Shown in pieces: positions 46,976-53,826 of a DNA stretch of 53,826 nt. Both the position numbers and the translations under genes were made by a program. The notes beneath the pieces are model-generated. The model searched no databases. It saw only the letters and a program-made list of their open reading frames with translations, and was not told where the DNA came from. The first letter of the stretch is position 1; every line of letters begins with the position of its first letter. Source of the stretch: Anaerolineales bacterium (GTDB lineage Bacteria; Chloroflexota; Anaerolineae; Anaerolineales; Villigracilaceae); contig JAIXKJ010000008.1 in assembly GCA_026928255.1 (NCBI GenBank), positions 1,110,298 to 1,164,123 on the forward strand, in the 5' to 3' direction.

Positions 46976-48345
46976 AAAACAGGCGGATTGACTCGACGCC
47001 GTTCCGTCGCCTGTTGATAAGCGTAGCCGATACGCAACACGCCCGCTTCGTTCCACGCCCGAGAGACAATCTGCAAGCCGACGGGCAAGCCTTCGCTGGT
47101 AAAGCCGCAGGGGACGGAAAGCGCGGGCAGACCAGTCGAGTTGAACGGCGCGGTGAGCCGCGTCAGCAGCCGGGCGCGGGCGATGGCGTCTTCGCCTTCG
47201 AGGACGGGCGCGGCGATGGGCGTCGTCGGCAGAATCAGCGAATCGTATTCTTCAAAAAGCAAATCGCATTTGCGGCGGACTTCGACTTGCGCGCGCCGCG
47301 CCAGCGCGTATTCCGTCGCGCTGAATTTCGCGCCCGTTTCCAAACGCTGACGCACGTCCGCGCCGAACCAATCGGGGCGCTCTTTGAGTCGCTCGCGGTG
47401 AAAGGCGGCGGCGTCGGCTTGGGTAACGAGCGAATTGGCGAGCGCCGCTTCGCGCAAAAAGTCGGCGTTGACTTCGGTAATCTCGACTCCCAATTCGGAT
47501 AGAACGCGCGCCGCTTCGCGGACGGCGGCGAAGACTTCGGGGTCGGTTTCGTCTTCGACAAACGCGCCGACGGCGAAGGCGACTTTGCGCCCGCGCGCGT
47601 TGTCGCGCATGTGACTGAGAAAATCGCCGGGCAGCGTTTTGAACGAAGTCGGATCTTCTGCGTCGTAGCCTTCCATAATTTGCAGCATCAGCGCCGCGTC
47701 TTCCACGCATTTGACAATCGGTCCCGCGTGGTCGAGATTCCACGAGAGCGGCATTACGCCGCGCAGGCTGACTCGCCCGTAAGTCGGCTTCAGCCCGACC
47801 ACGCCGCAAAGCGCGGCAGGAATGCGAATCGAGCCGCCTGTGTCCGTGCCGAGCGCGGCGAGCGCCATGCCCGTTGCGACGGCGACGGCGCTTCCGCCCG
47901 ACGAGCCGCCGGGCGTGCGCGTCGTGTCCCACGGGTTGCGACAAGCGCCGAAATGCGGATTGTTGTTGGTTACGCCGAGCGCGATTTCGTGCGTGTTGGT
48001 TTTGCCGATGACGCGCGCCCCCGCTTTTTTGATTTTATCCACGACGACGGCGTCTTGGTCGGGAATGTAATCGGTAAAAAATTTTGAGCCGCCAGTCGTG
48101 CGGATGCCTTTGGTGTTGAATAAATCTTTCACGGCGACGGGGATTCCCGCCAACAACGGAGCGTGACTGTTGACGCTCGGCGCTTCGTCCGCGTCAGGCG
48201 GAACGACGGTGATGAAAGCGTTCAGCGTCGGGTTGAGGCGCTCGATTTGACGGTAACAAGCCGCGGCTAAATCTGCGGCGTTAACTTCCTTGCTTTTCGT
48301 TAATTCATATTGTTCGTATAAAGTGAGGGAATGAGTCATCGTCAT
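46972..48345 (-). CDS. Amidase (GatA-like amidase signature family)
   Basis: A 457-residue amidase. The Ser-cisSer-Lys triad is visible: Lys in GIPVAVKDLFNTKG, cis-Ser in TPGGSSGGSAVAVATG and nucleophile Ser in GTDTGGSIRIPAALCG. LKPTYGRVSLRGVMPLSWNLDHAGP is typical. It resembles GatA, but no gatB or gatC is nearby, so a stand-alone amide or carbamate hydrolase is as likely. ATG 48345 is 7 nt downstream of TATAAT with no ribosome-binding site, suggesting leaderless mRNA; ATG 48339 is an alternative. Confidence 0.88.
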   Translation of the reverse strand: MTMTHSLTLYEQYELTKSKEVNAADLAAACYRQIERLNPTLNAFITVVPPDADEAPSVNSHAPLLAGIPVAVKDLFNTKGIRTTGGSKFFTDYIPDQDAVVVDKIKKAGARVIGKTNTHEIALGVTNNNPHFGACRNPWDTTRTPGGSSGGSAVAVATGMALAALGTDTGGSIRIPAALCGVVGLKPTYGRVSLRGVMPLSWNLDHAGPIVKCVEDAALMLQIMEGYDAEDPTSFKTLPGDFLSHMRDNARGRKVAFAVGAFVEDETDPEVFAAVREAARVLSELGVEITEVNADFLREAALANSLVTQADAAAFHRERLKERPDWFGADVRQRLETGAKFSATEYALARRAQVEVRRKCDLLFEEYDSLILPTTPIAAPVLEGEDAIARARLLTRLTAPFNSTGLPALSVPCGFTSEGLPVGLQIVSRAWNEAGVLRIGYAYQQATERRRVNPPVF

Positions 48346-48352
48346 GCAAACA

Positions 48353-48381
48353 ATTATAGCGACGAAATTTCAATTTTCCAT
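48353..48381 (-). promoter_or_regulatory. Promoter for the amidase, leaderless placement
   Basis: Minus strand: TGGAAA, 17-nt spacer, TATAAT (48358-48353), with the ATG only 7 nt after the -10 box. Confidence 0.6.
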
Positions 48382-48414
48382 AGTCTATTAGTACCGTTGC
48401 ATTTTTGATAAGTC

Positions 48415-48442
48415 AAAAAAATCTCCCGCAAAAGCGGGAGAT
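48415..48442 (-). terminator. Rho-independent terminator of fhs
   Basis: Stem ATCTCCCGC (48421-48429) / GCGGGAGAT (48434-48442), loop AAAA; on the minus strand followed by TTTTTT. Confidence 0.92.
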
Positions 48443-48460
48443 TTTTTATGCTGAAATTTT

Positions 48461-50434
48461 TTAGAACAGCCCGACGACTTTGCCCGTTTTCAAATCCAAG
48501 TCCACGTCGTAGAAAACGGGGCGGGTGGGCAAGCCTGGCATGGTTCGCATGTCGCCGAGGATGGGATAGAGATAGCCCGCGCCCGCGCCTGCGCGGATTT
48601 CGCGCACGGTAATGCGGAAGCCGTTTGGCGCGCCTTTCTTCGTCGCGTCGGTGGAGAAGGAGAGGTGCGTCTTCGCCATGCAGACGGGCAGATTGTCAAA
48701 GCCGAGCCGCGTGTAACGTTCGATTTGCTCTTCGGCTTCGGGCGTGTAGTCTACGCCGTCGGCGCGATAAATTTCTTTGGCGACGATTTCAATTTTTTCT
48801 TTGATCGGCAAATTGACGTCGTACAAAAAGCGGAAGTCGCTTGGATGTTTGGACGCCTCGATGACTGCTTTGGCGAGTTGAACCGCGCCCTTGCCGCCGT
48901 CCATCCAATGCGTGCTGACCGCCGCGTCTATCGCGCCGAAGGCGAGGGCGGCTTGACGCGCCATTTCGATTTCCGCTTCGGTGTCGTCGGGAAAAGCGTT
49001 GACGGCGACGACGACTTTCACGCCAAACTTCGCCGCGTTTTGGATGTGGCGTTCCATGTTGACCAGCCCCGCTTTCAGCAAGTCTAAATTTTCGTCGGTG
49101 TATTCCAGCGGAAGCGGTTTGCCCGCCGTTACTTTGGGTCCGCCGCCGTGCATCTTCAAAGCGCGGATGGTAACGACTAAAACGACGACGTGCGGAATTA
49201 AGCCCGAATAGCGGCATTTGATGTTGAAGAATTTTTCCATGCCGATGTCCGCGCCGAAGCCGGATTCGGTGATGACGAAGCCGTCCTTGCCGACCAGTTT
49301 GAGCGCGATTTTGTCGGCGACGATGGAACTGTTGCCGTGCGCGATGTTGGCGAACGGGCCGGCGTGGACGGTGGCGGGCGTGCCTTCCAGCGTCTGCATT
49401 AAGTTGGGCTTGATGGCGTCTTTCATTAAGACGGTTACCGCGCCCGCCACGCCGAGATCTTCCGCCGTAACCGCTTCGCCGCGTTTGTCGGCGGCGACGA
49501 CCATTCTGCCGAAGCGCTCGCGCATGTCTTCCAACGAAGTGGTCAGCGCGAGGATGGCCATAATCTCCGAAGCGACGGAAATGTCGTAGCCCGAACGATG
49601 CGCGAAGCCTTGCTCGTCTTTGCCCAAGCCGACTTCGATTTCGCGCAACATGCGGTCGTTGACGTCCACCACGCGCCGCCAAGTGATGGTCGATTCGTCA
49701 ATGTCGAGTCGCGCAAAGCGCGTCCGCTCTGCGGGAGTCAAATCGTCGGGGTCGGTTTTCTCAATGCCGAGTTTTTTCAGTCGGCGCAGCATGGCGGGCG
49801 AAAATTTCCGCAACCCTTTTTTATTAAGCGGACAAAGCGCGTTGAACAATTTTTCGTCGTCTTGCGTTTTCTCGTGCATCACGCGCGCGTCCAACGCGGC
49901 GGAGACCAAATTGTGCGCGACGCTGATGGCGTGGATGTCGCCCGTCAGGTGCAGGTTGAAATCTTCCATCGGGATAATTTGCGAATAACCGCCGCCCGCC
50001 GCGCCGCCTTTGATGCCGAAGGTCGGTCCTAGCGAAGGCTGACGAATCGCGGCGACGACCTTTTTGCCCAAGTGCGCGCCGAGCGCTTGCGCCAACCCCA
50101 CCGAGACGGTCGTCTTGCCTTCGCCGAGCGGCGTCGGGGTGATGGCGGTTACGTCAATGTATTTTCCGTCGGGTTTGTTTTTGAGGCGTTCTAAAACTTC
50201 CAATTTAATTTTCGCTTTATACGGCCCGTACAATTCGATTTCGTTTTCGCGCAAACCCAACTCGCGCGCGATTTGCGTAATCGGTTTCAATTTCCCCGCT
50301 TGCGCGATTTCGATGTCCGAAGGCACGGGGCGCAGAAGTTTAATTTTCGTCGGCTGAAAGGCGGATTTTTTTTGCGCCGCTTTCTTAACAATTTTTTTCG
50401 TCCCCTTTTTGACGGAGTTTGTTTTGGCTGCCAT
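48461..50434 (-). CDS. fhs: Formate-tetrahydrofolate ligase with basic N-terminal extension
   Basis: A 657-residue ligase making 10-formyl-THF from formate, ATP and THF. The core starts [18 protein letters not shown]; the ATP loop is [40 protein letters not shown] and FATRxDIDE-like segments follow, with [16 protein letters not shown] near the C-terminus. It carries the insertion with [17 protein letters not shown] found in longer homologues. The first ~33 residues are a Lys/Ala-rich tail ([15 protein letters not shown]) not in typical enzymes. ATG 50434 is well supported by AGGAGA 5 nt upstream, so the tail is probably translated. Confidence 0.96.
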   Translation of the reverse strand: MAAKTNSVKKGTKKIVKKAAQKKSAFQPTKIKLLRPVPSDIEIAQAGKLKPITQIARELGLRENEIELYGPYKAKIKLEVLERLKNKPDGKYIDVTAITPTPLGEGKTTVSVGLAQALGAHLGKKVVAAIRQPSLGPTFGIKGGAAGGGYSQIIPMEDFNLHLTGDIHAISVAHNLVSAALDARVMHEKTQDDEKLFNALCPLNKKGLRKFSPAMLRRLKKLGIEKTDPDDLTPAERTRFARLDIDESTITWRRVVDVNDRMLREIEVGLGKDEQGFAHRSGYDISVASEIMAILALTTSLEDMRERFGRMVVAADKRGEAVTAEDLGVAGAVTVLMKDAIKPNLMQTLEGTPATVHAGPFANIAHGNSSIVADKIALKLVGKDGFVITESGFGADIGMEKFFNIKCRYSGLIPHVVVLVVTIRALKMHGGGPKVTAGKPLPLEYTDENLDLLKAGLVNMERHIQNAAKFGVKVVVAVNAFPDDTEAEIEMARQAALAFGAIDAAVSTHWMDGGKGAVQLAKAVIEASKHPSDFRFLYDVNLPIKEKIEIVAKEIYRADGVDYTPEAEEQIERYTRLGFDNLPVCMAKTHLSFSTDATKKGAPNGFRITVREIRAGAGAGYLYPILGDMRTMPGLPTRPVFYDVDLDLKTGKVVGLF

Positions 50435-50514
50435 AACGTCTCCTGAAATGTTGAAGTGAGTTCAGGCTCAATTATCAGACAATTTCAAAACGCCGCAAGA
50501 GACGTTTGTCATCC

Positions 50515-51315
50515 TTAGGCGGTTAACAGCGTCCCCATATTTTCGCCGCGCAAAGCGCGGGTTAACGCGCCGCGCTCTTCCGCCGAAAAAATTTGCGCGC
50601 TCAACCCCTCGTTGGCTTGAACGAGCGCCAACATCTCTTCGACTTTGGATTTCATGCCGCCCGTAACGTCCGCGCTCGCCGAACCTTGAATGCCGCCGCG
50701 CGCCGCTAAATCGGCGGACGGGCGAATCTGTTTCAGCAGTTTTGTCCGCGCTGGAAAATCTTCCCAAACGCCGGCTTCCAACCCCGCCAGCAAAATTCGT
50801 TTGGGCGCAAAATGCGGAACGTAAGCCGCGAAGATGTCTTCGGTGGAAAGGATCGTCCCGCCCAGCGTTGCGTCAAAAGCGACGTCGCCGTAGACGACCG
50901 GCAACAGGTTCGCGTCCAACGCGCGGCGCAGGATGTCGACGTTGTTTTTGCTCGCTTTGCGCTCGTCCGCCAAAATCGAAGCCGAAGGCGGAAAGGGCAG
51001 CGCGGGCAACTCCGCGTCGAGCAGCGCCTGAACGACCAGCCGATTCAACTCGGCGGCTTGATAGCGCACCTCGACGAATCCCAGCCATTGCTCGCGCGCG
51101 CGGACTCCCTCTCGCGTGCCGTGCTTTTTCGCGGCGACGTGCCCAAACGAGCCCGAGCCGTGTCCGAGCAAAATTTTCAGCGTCGGTTTGGCGTCCAACG
51201 CCGATTTAATCTCTTGCGCCAGTTGCGCCAATTTTTCTGTCCGCGCCGTGTAGGGGCGATTTTTGTCGGTAATCAGCGAGCCGCCCAATTTGAGAAAAAC
51301 GAGTTCGTCGGTCAT
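50515..51315 (-). CDS. Isopentenyl phosphate kinase
   Basis: A 266-residue amino acid kinase-fold protein. FLKLGGSLITDKNRPYTAR opens the fold; KILLGHGSGSFGHVAAKKHG holds the His that binds the isopentenyl phosphate; VVYGDVAFD, ILSTEDIFAAYV, ADVTGGMKSKVEEML follow. It phosphorylates isopentenyl phosphate to isopentenyl diphosphate, the last step of the archaeal-style mevalonate variant known in some Chloroflexota. It fits the HMG-CoA reductase and synthase at 21814-25140, although 25 kb away. No ribosome-binding site is clear. Confidence 0.92.
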   Translation of the reverse strand: MTDELVFLKLGGSLITDKNRPYTARTEKLAQLAQEIKSALDAKPTLKILLGHGSGSFGHVAAKKHGTREGVRAREQWLGFVEVRYQAAELNRLVVQALLDAELPALPFPPSASILADERKASKNNVDILRRALDANLLPVVYGDVAFDATLGGTILSTEDIFAAYVPHFAPKRILLAGLEAGVWEDFPARTKLLKQIRPSADLAARGGIQGSASADVTGGMKSKVEEMLALVQANEGLSAQIFSAEERGALTRALRGENMGTLLTA

Positions 51316-51417
51316 GGCGTATTTTTAACACAGAATGTCGCGTCTGGAAAATCAACCGCGAAGGCGAAAAAATGATTTTTGAATGCTCTGTTGCAATGAC
51401 TACAAAAAAGGTATTTT

Positions 51418-51513
51418 TGTCGTTGCGAGCCGCTGAAAGCGGCGAAGCAATCTCTACGATTTGCAAAAAGACTGCTTCGCTTCGCTCGCAGCGCCAGCGT
51501 TCGCAACGGAACA
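51418..51513. repeat. Dispersed palindromic element, relative of 31769-31882
   Basis: It starts with the same TGTCGTTGCGAG (51418-51429) and has the same inner GCGGCGAAGCAA, with GACTGCTTCGC as the opposite arm. The right end (TTCGCAACGGAACA) is degenerate. It occupies the middle of the 269-bp gap at 51316-51584. Confidence 0.7.
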
Positions 51514-51571
51514 ATTTTTGAACCTTGTCGCTCTGAAACTTTGCGCTTATTCAAATAAACTTTTTCCTGTG

Positions 51572-51577
51572 TATAAT
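51572..51577 (+). promoter_or_regulatory. -10 box placed for leaderless transcription
   Basis: TATAAT ends 7 nt before the ATG at 51585; no Shine-Dalgarno; the -35 (ATTCAA region) is weak. Confidence 0.55.
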
Positions 51578-51584
51578 TTCAAAC

Positions 51585-52394
51585 ATGGATGTTCGCACTG
51601 GACTCATCGCCCTCGCCTTGTTCGCGCTTATTGGCGCGTTTCTTTCTTTTCGCGGCGCAATTCGCAACGTGCAAGCCGCGCGGAAAATTTCCTTTTACAG
51701 CCTGCGCCGCCGTTACAACAATAACGCTTGGCGTCTGGTTTTCTTCGCCTTCCTTTTGATTGGCGTCGCCGCGTGGCTGCCGACCAGCGCAACGCAAATG
51801 ATGTTCCGCGTTTTCCCGCCTTCGCCCACGCCCTCGCTGACCCCGACCATTACCCTCACCCCGACCATCACCCTCACGCCGACCATCACCCAACCGCCGA
51901 CGATTACGCCCACGCCGCTGGTTTCCAACACGCCGACGCTGACTCCGACTCCCTTTTTGCCGGCCGCCATCGAAGCTCTGTTTAGCGGAGCGGTTGTGCG
52001 AAACCCCGAAGCCGTTTTCACCGCCATTCAATTTTCGACGGAGTTTAACGGCACAGACGCGGTCAACCCGAAGACGGTTTTCACGTTGCCTATCCAAACC
52101 ATGTACGGCGGATTTGATTACAACAACACTGCGCCTGGCGTGCAGTGGACGGCGCTCTGGTATCGCGACGGTTCGCTAGTCTGCTACGAAACCGAGCCGT
52201 GGCGCGAAGATTGGGGGACGGGCGGCATTGCGGGCTACACGTCTTGTTCCTCGCCGTTGGGCGGCTGGCAAGCGGGCGAGTACGAAGTGCAATTGTTCAT
52301 GGGCGACGAATGGAAAGTCGTCGGGCGTTTCGCCGTTTTGGACGCGCCCACCGCCACCCCCGACTTGAACGCCGCGCCGACCCCCACGCCGTAG
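51585..52394 (+). CDS. Membrane-anchored Thr/Pro-repeat protein
   Basis: A 269-residue protein. Two N-terminal hydrophobic helices (TGLIALALFALIGAFLSF; LVFFAFLLIGVAAWLP) separated by a basic loop are followed by a Thr/Pro-rich spacer (about residues 80-130) containing LTPTIT repeated. The DNA repeats at 51837-51890 with an 18-bp period, three copies. The globular C-terminal domain has paired Cys and Trp residues (VQWTALWYRDGSLVCYETEPW; GYTSCSSPLGGW). It appears exposed outside the cell. Function unknown; no family recognised with confidence. Confidence 0.75.
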   Translation: MDVRTGLIALALFALIGAFLSFRGAIRNVQAARKISFYSLRRRYNNNAWRLVFFAFLLIGVAAWLPTSATQMMFRVFPPSPTPSLTPTITLTPTITLTPTITQPPTITPTPLVSNTPTLTPTPFLPAAIEALFSGAVVRNPEAVFTAIQFSTEFNGTDAVNPKTVFTLPIQTMYGGFDYNNTAPGVQWTALWYRDGSLVCYETEPWREDWGTGGIAGYTSCSSPLGGWQAGEYEVQLFMGDEWKVVGRFAVLDAPTATPDLNAAPTPTP

Positions 52395-52432
52395 GCGGCG
52401 GTTTTTTTCATCATTCATACAAAGGACATTCC

Positions 52433-52915
52433 ATGACTCAAAAAGCGTTTCAAGAATATTATCCCGAATACTTCGCCCATTGTTACGGTTGCGGCACGTT
52501 GAACGAATTTGGACATCAAATTAAAAGTTATTGGGAAGGCGATGAATCGGTTTGCCATTTTCAGCCTAAGCCTTTCCACACCGCCATTCCAGGCTACGTT
52601 TACGGCGGATTGCTCGCCTCGCTAGTGGACTGCCACGGCACGGGGACGGCGGCCGCGGCCGGCTATCGCGCCGAAAATCGCGGCATGGACTCCGAACCGC
52701 CGCTGCGCTACCTGACCGCGTCCCTGCATGTGGACTACCTCAAGCCGACGCCGCTCGGACCGATTCTCGAAGTCCGCGCGCGGGTGAAGGAAGTCAAAGG
52801 GCGCAAGGTCGTTATCGAAGAATGGATTCAAGCCGACGGCGTGATCACCGTCAAAGGCGAAGTGGTGGCGGTGCAAGTTCCCGAAGCGCTGGTGAAGGAA
52901 TTGCTAGCCAAGTAG
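52433..52915 (+). CDS. PaaI-like hotdog-fold thioesterase
   Basis: A 160-residue hotdog-fold protein. HCYGCGTLNEFGHQIK at the start, then PGYVYGGLLASLVDCHGTGTA (catalytic helix with Asp), TASLHVDYLKPTPLG and VIEEWIQADGVITVKGEVVAV match the PaaI/acyl-CoA thioesterase type. The acyl-CoA substrate is unknown. Start ATG 52433 has AAAGGA 7 nt upstream. The end overlaps the convergent Cys-rich gene by 12 bp. Confidence 0.88.
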   Translation: MTQKAFQEYYPEYFAHCYGCGTLNEFGHQIKSYWEGDESVCHFQPKPFHTAIPGYVYGGLLASLVDCHGTGTAAAAGYRAENRGMDSEPPLRYLTASLHVDYLKPTPLGPILEVRARVKEVKGRKVVIEEWIQADGVITVKGEVVAVQVPEALVKELLAK

Positions 52916-53254
52916 GGGACGGGTCTTAGATGTCCTTTGTCTGCAACCAGAGATGAACGGGGATAAACGGGGATGTTTGTTCGTAGGGGCGCAGGCGTAA
53001 CCTGGCTGACAATATTTTTCGCCAGGGATGCATTCATACTGAGTCTGGACGCAGGTGCCTGCTCGGTTCTGACTAATGATACAAGGCTGTGGAATGTTAA
53101 TACACTGATAACCAAAGCCACATACATCGTTTGAACAACACAGATCGCCTGCGCCAGCTATAACATTTTTATAAACAGGCGTCACCAGGAACAATAATAA
53201 GCCTATTGCAACAGAAAGAAAAAATCCTTTTATCCCAAAGAACCCTCTTGTCAT
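52904..53254 (-). CDS. Small Cys-rich secreted protein
   Basis: A 116-residue protein with an N-terminal hydrophobic signal (FFLSVAIGLLLFLVTPVY) and a mature region with 10 Cys in about 70 residues (LCCSNDVCGFGYQC; CIPGEKYCQPGYACAP), suggesting a disulfide-stabilised extracellular domain. The final ~20 residues are encoded by a repeat-like stretch (AACGGGGATAAACGGGGAT), so the native end may have been earlier. TATCAT lies 6 nt before the ATG. Function unknown. It is more A/T-rich than the genes to the left. Confidence 0.55.
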   Translation of the reverse strand: MTRGFFGIKGFFLSVAIGLLLFLVTPVYKNVIAGAGDLCCSNDVCGFGYQCINIPQPCIISQNRAGTCVQTQYECIPGEKYCQPGYACAPTNKHPRLSPFISGCRQRTSKTRPLLG

Positions 53255-53290
53255 AATTTCATGATAGCAAATCGCTATTATTTATCAAGA

Positions 53291-53824
53291 TCACTTGGGC
53301 GCGAAGAAGTAAATTATGTTTTCCATCTCTTCAGTAATTTTTGCTTCTTTACCATCTGTAACCATTTTTTCTAATAACGCTTGTTTATGCGCTTCTCCAC
53401 CCTGAATTTGGCTAAGAGGCTCTTGATACCAGAAGCTGTTACCAGCAAAGCTTTTTTCAATTACAGTGTCCCCAAAAAATAGGGGAGTATTACGATATCC
53501 GTTAATGAAAACATCAAAAAACCATGACATATTAGTGTCTTCCATAGTTCCAAAAAGAAAACCGATAGAACCGTCAGGGTTTTTAACGGCAAAACCCAAC
53601 AAACCAAATTTACGTCCAACATATTTAGCGCCAAATATTTTGCCGTCCAATTTTCCTACCGAAACTAATGCGTATGGTTTACCGCCGTCAGCGACGTTGA
53701 ATATCGGACCAATGAACGTAATACTATCGTCAATATTCTTCTCATCCATCCACCCATAATTCTTTGACTTTTCAGGGATGACGAACTTCCCGCTTTGTAG
53801 CGCCTCTTTTTCGGCGGCGATCAA
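53291..53824 (-). CDS. Hypothetical protein, 5' end at or beyond the window edge
   Basis: 177 codons are visible. The only start in view is TTG at 53824, so the true N-terminus is probably outside. The sequence (YGWMDEKNIDDSITFIGP, KPYALVSVGKLDGKIFGAKYVGRKFGLLGF, MSWFFDVFINGYRNTPLFFG) looks like a soluble alpha/beta domain; no family is recognised. A/T-rich. Confidence 0.6.
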   Translation of the reverse strand: MIAAEKEALQSGKFVIPEKSKNYGWMDEKNIDDSITFIGPIFNVADGGKPYALVSVGKLDGKIFGAKYVGRKFGLLGFAVKNPDGSIGFLFGTMEDTNMSWFFDVFINGYRNTPLFFGDTVIEKSFAGNSFWYQEPLSQIQGGEAHKQALLEKMVTDGKEAKITEEMENIIYFFAPK

Positions 53825-53826
53825 CT

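Noticed and set aside
46972..48345. gatA assignment
   Set aside because: The amidase signature is shared by many enzymes and no gatB/gatC is adjacent.

Overview
The window reads as a stretch of chromosome from a Chloroflexota bacterium, most likely class Anaerolineae. The pointers are Chloroflexota-like versions of many housekeeping genes, an archaeal-type mevalonate route (class II HMG-CoA reductase, archaeal-type HMG-CoA synthase, isopentenyl phosphate kinase), pyruvate:ferredoxin oxidoreductase plus formate-tetrahydrofolate ligase (anaerobic C1/acetyl-CoA metabolism), many soluble GAF-domain histidine kinases, and lipoproteins and surface proteins without outer-membrane components. The assignment is inference; no search was run. 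Coding is dense, with 1-4 nt overlaps, and most genes are moderately GC-rich.

Layout. 1-1167: 3' end of 23S rRNA, 5S rRNA, rpsU, infA. 1185-9255 (minus): DHOD-like protein, nifJ, NUDIX hydrolase, LysM lipoprotein, polytopic membrane protein. 9288-13875 (minus): a phosphorelay of hybrid kinase (split by a frameshift), tandem receivers, HPt and a receiver-cyclase. 14031-18302 (plus): tatD, polyprenyl diphosphate synthase, yceD-like gene, a PIN/RHH toxin-antitoxin pair, a GT87-like gene. 18483-20273: metG. 20270-25140 (minus): mevalonate genes (HMG-CoA reductase, HMG-CoA synthase, a thiolase-like protein lacking two catalytic residues) interrupted by a VapB-like/HEPN-like cassette. 25195-28657: a GAF histidine kinase and dnaA.

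28717-40926 is a tryptophan region. A Trp T-box leader precedes trpE-trpS-trpGD-trpC-trpF-trpB-trpA. A restriction-modification pair lies antisense directly after trpA. A second, nearly identical Trp T-box then drives a trpB2-type gene. Several palindromic or tandem repeats have landed in this operon, two of them inside trpC. 41052-46975: PIG-L deacetylase, a four-gene MacB-like ABC operon with a secreted IPT/CARDB-type protein, and a PilZ protein. 46972-53826: amidase, fhs, isopentenyl phosphate kinase, a Thr/Pro-rich membrane protein, a thioesterase, a Cys-rich secreted protein, and a gene running to the window edge.

Most unusual points: (i) a thiolase-fold protein in the mevalonate cluster with Gly and Phe where the nucleophilic Cys and catalytic His should be; (ii) an orphan VapB antitoxin paired with a HEPN-like protein inside that cluster; (iii) duplicated Trp T-box leaders whose promoter and Stem I are almost identical while the downstream halves differ; (iv) repeat elements translated as part of TrpC; (v) a recurring -10 box 6-9 nt before the ATG, suggesting leaderless mRNAs; (vi) a single-base frameshift splitting a hybrid histidine kinase.
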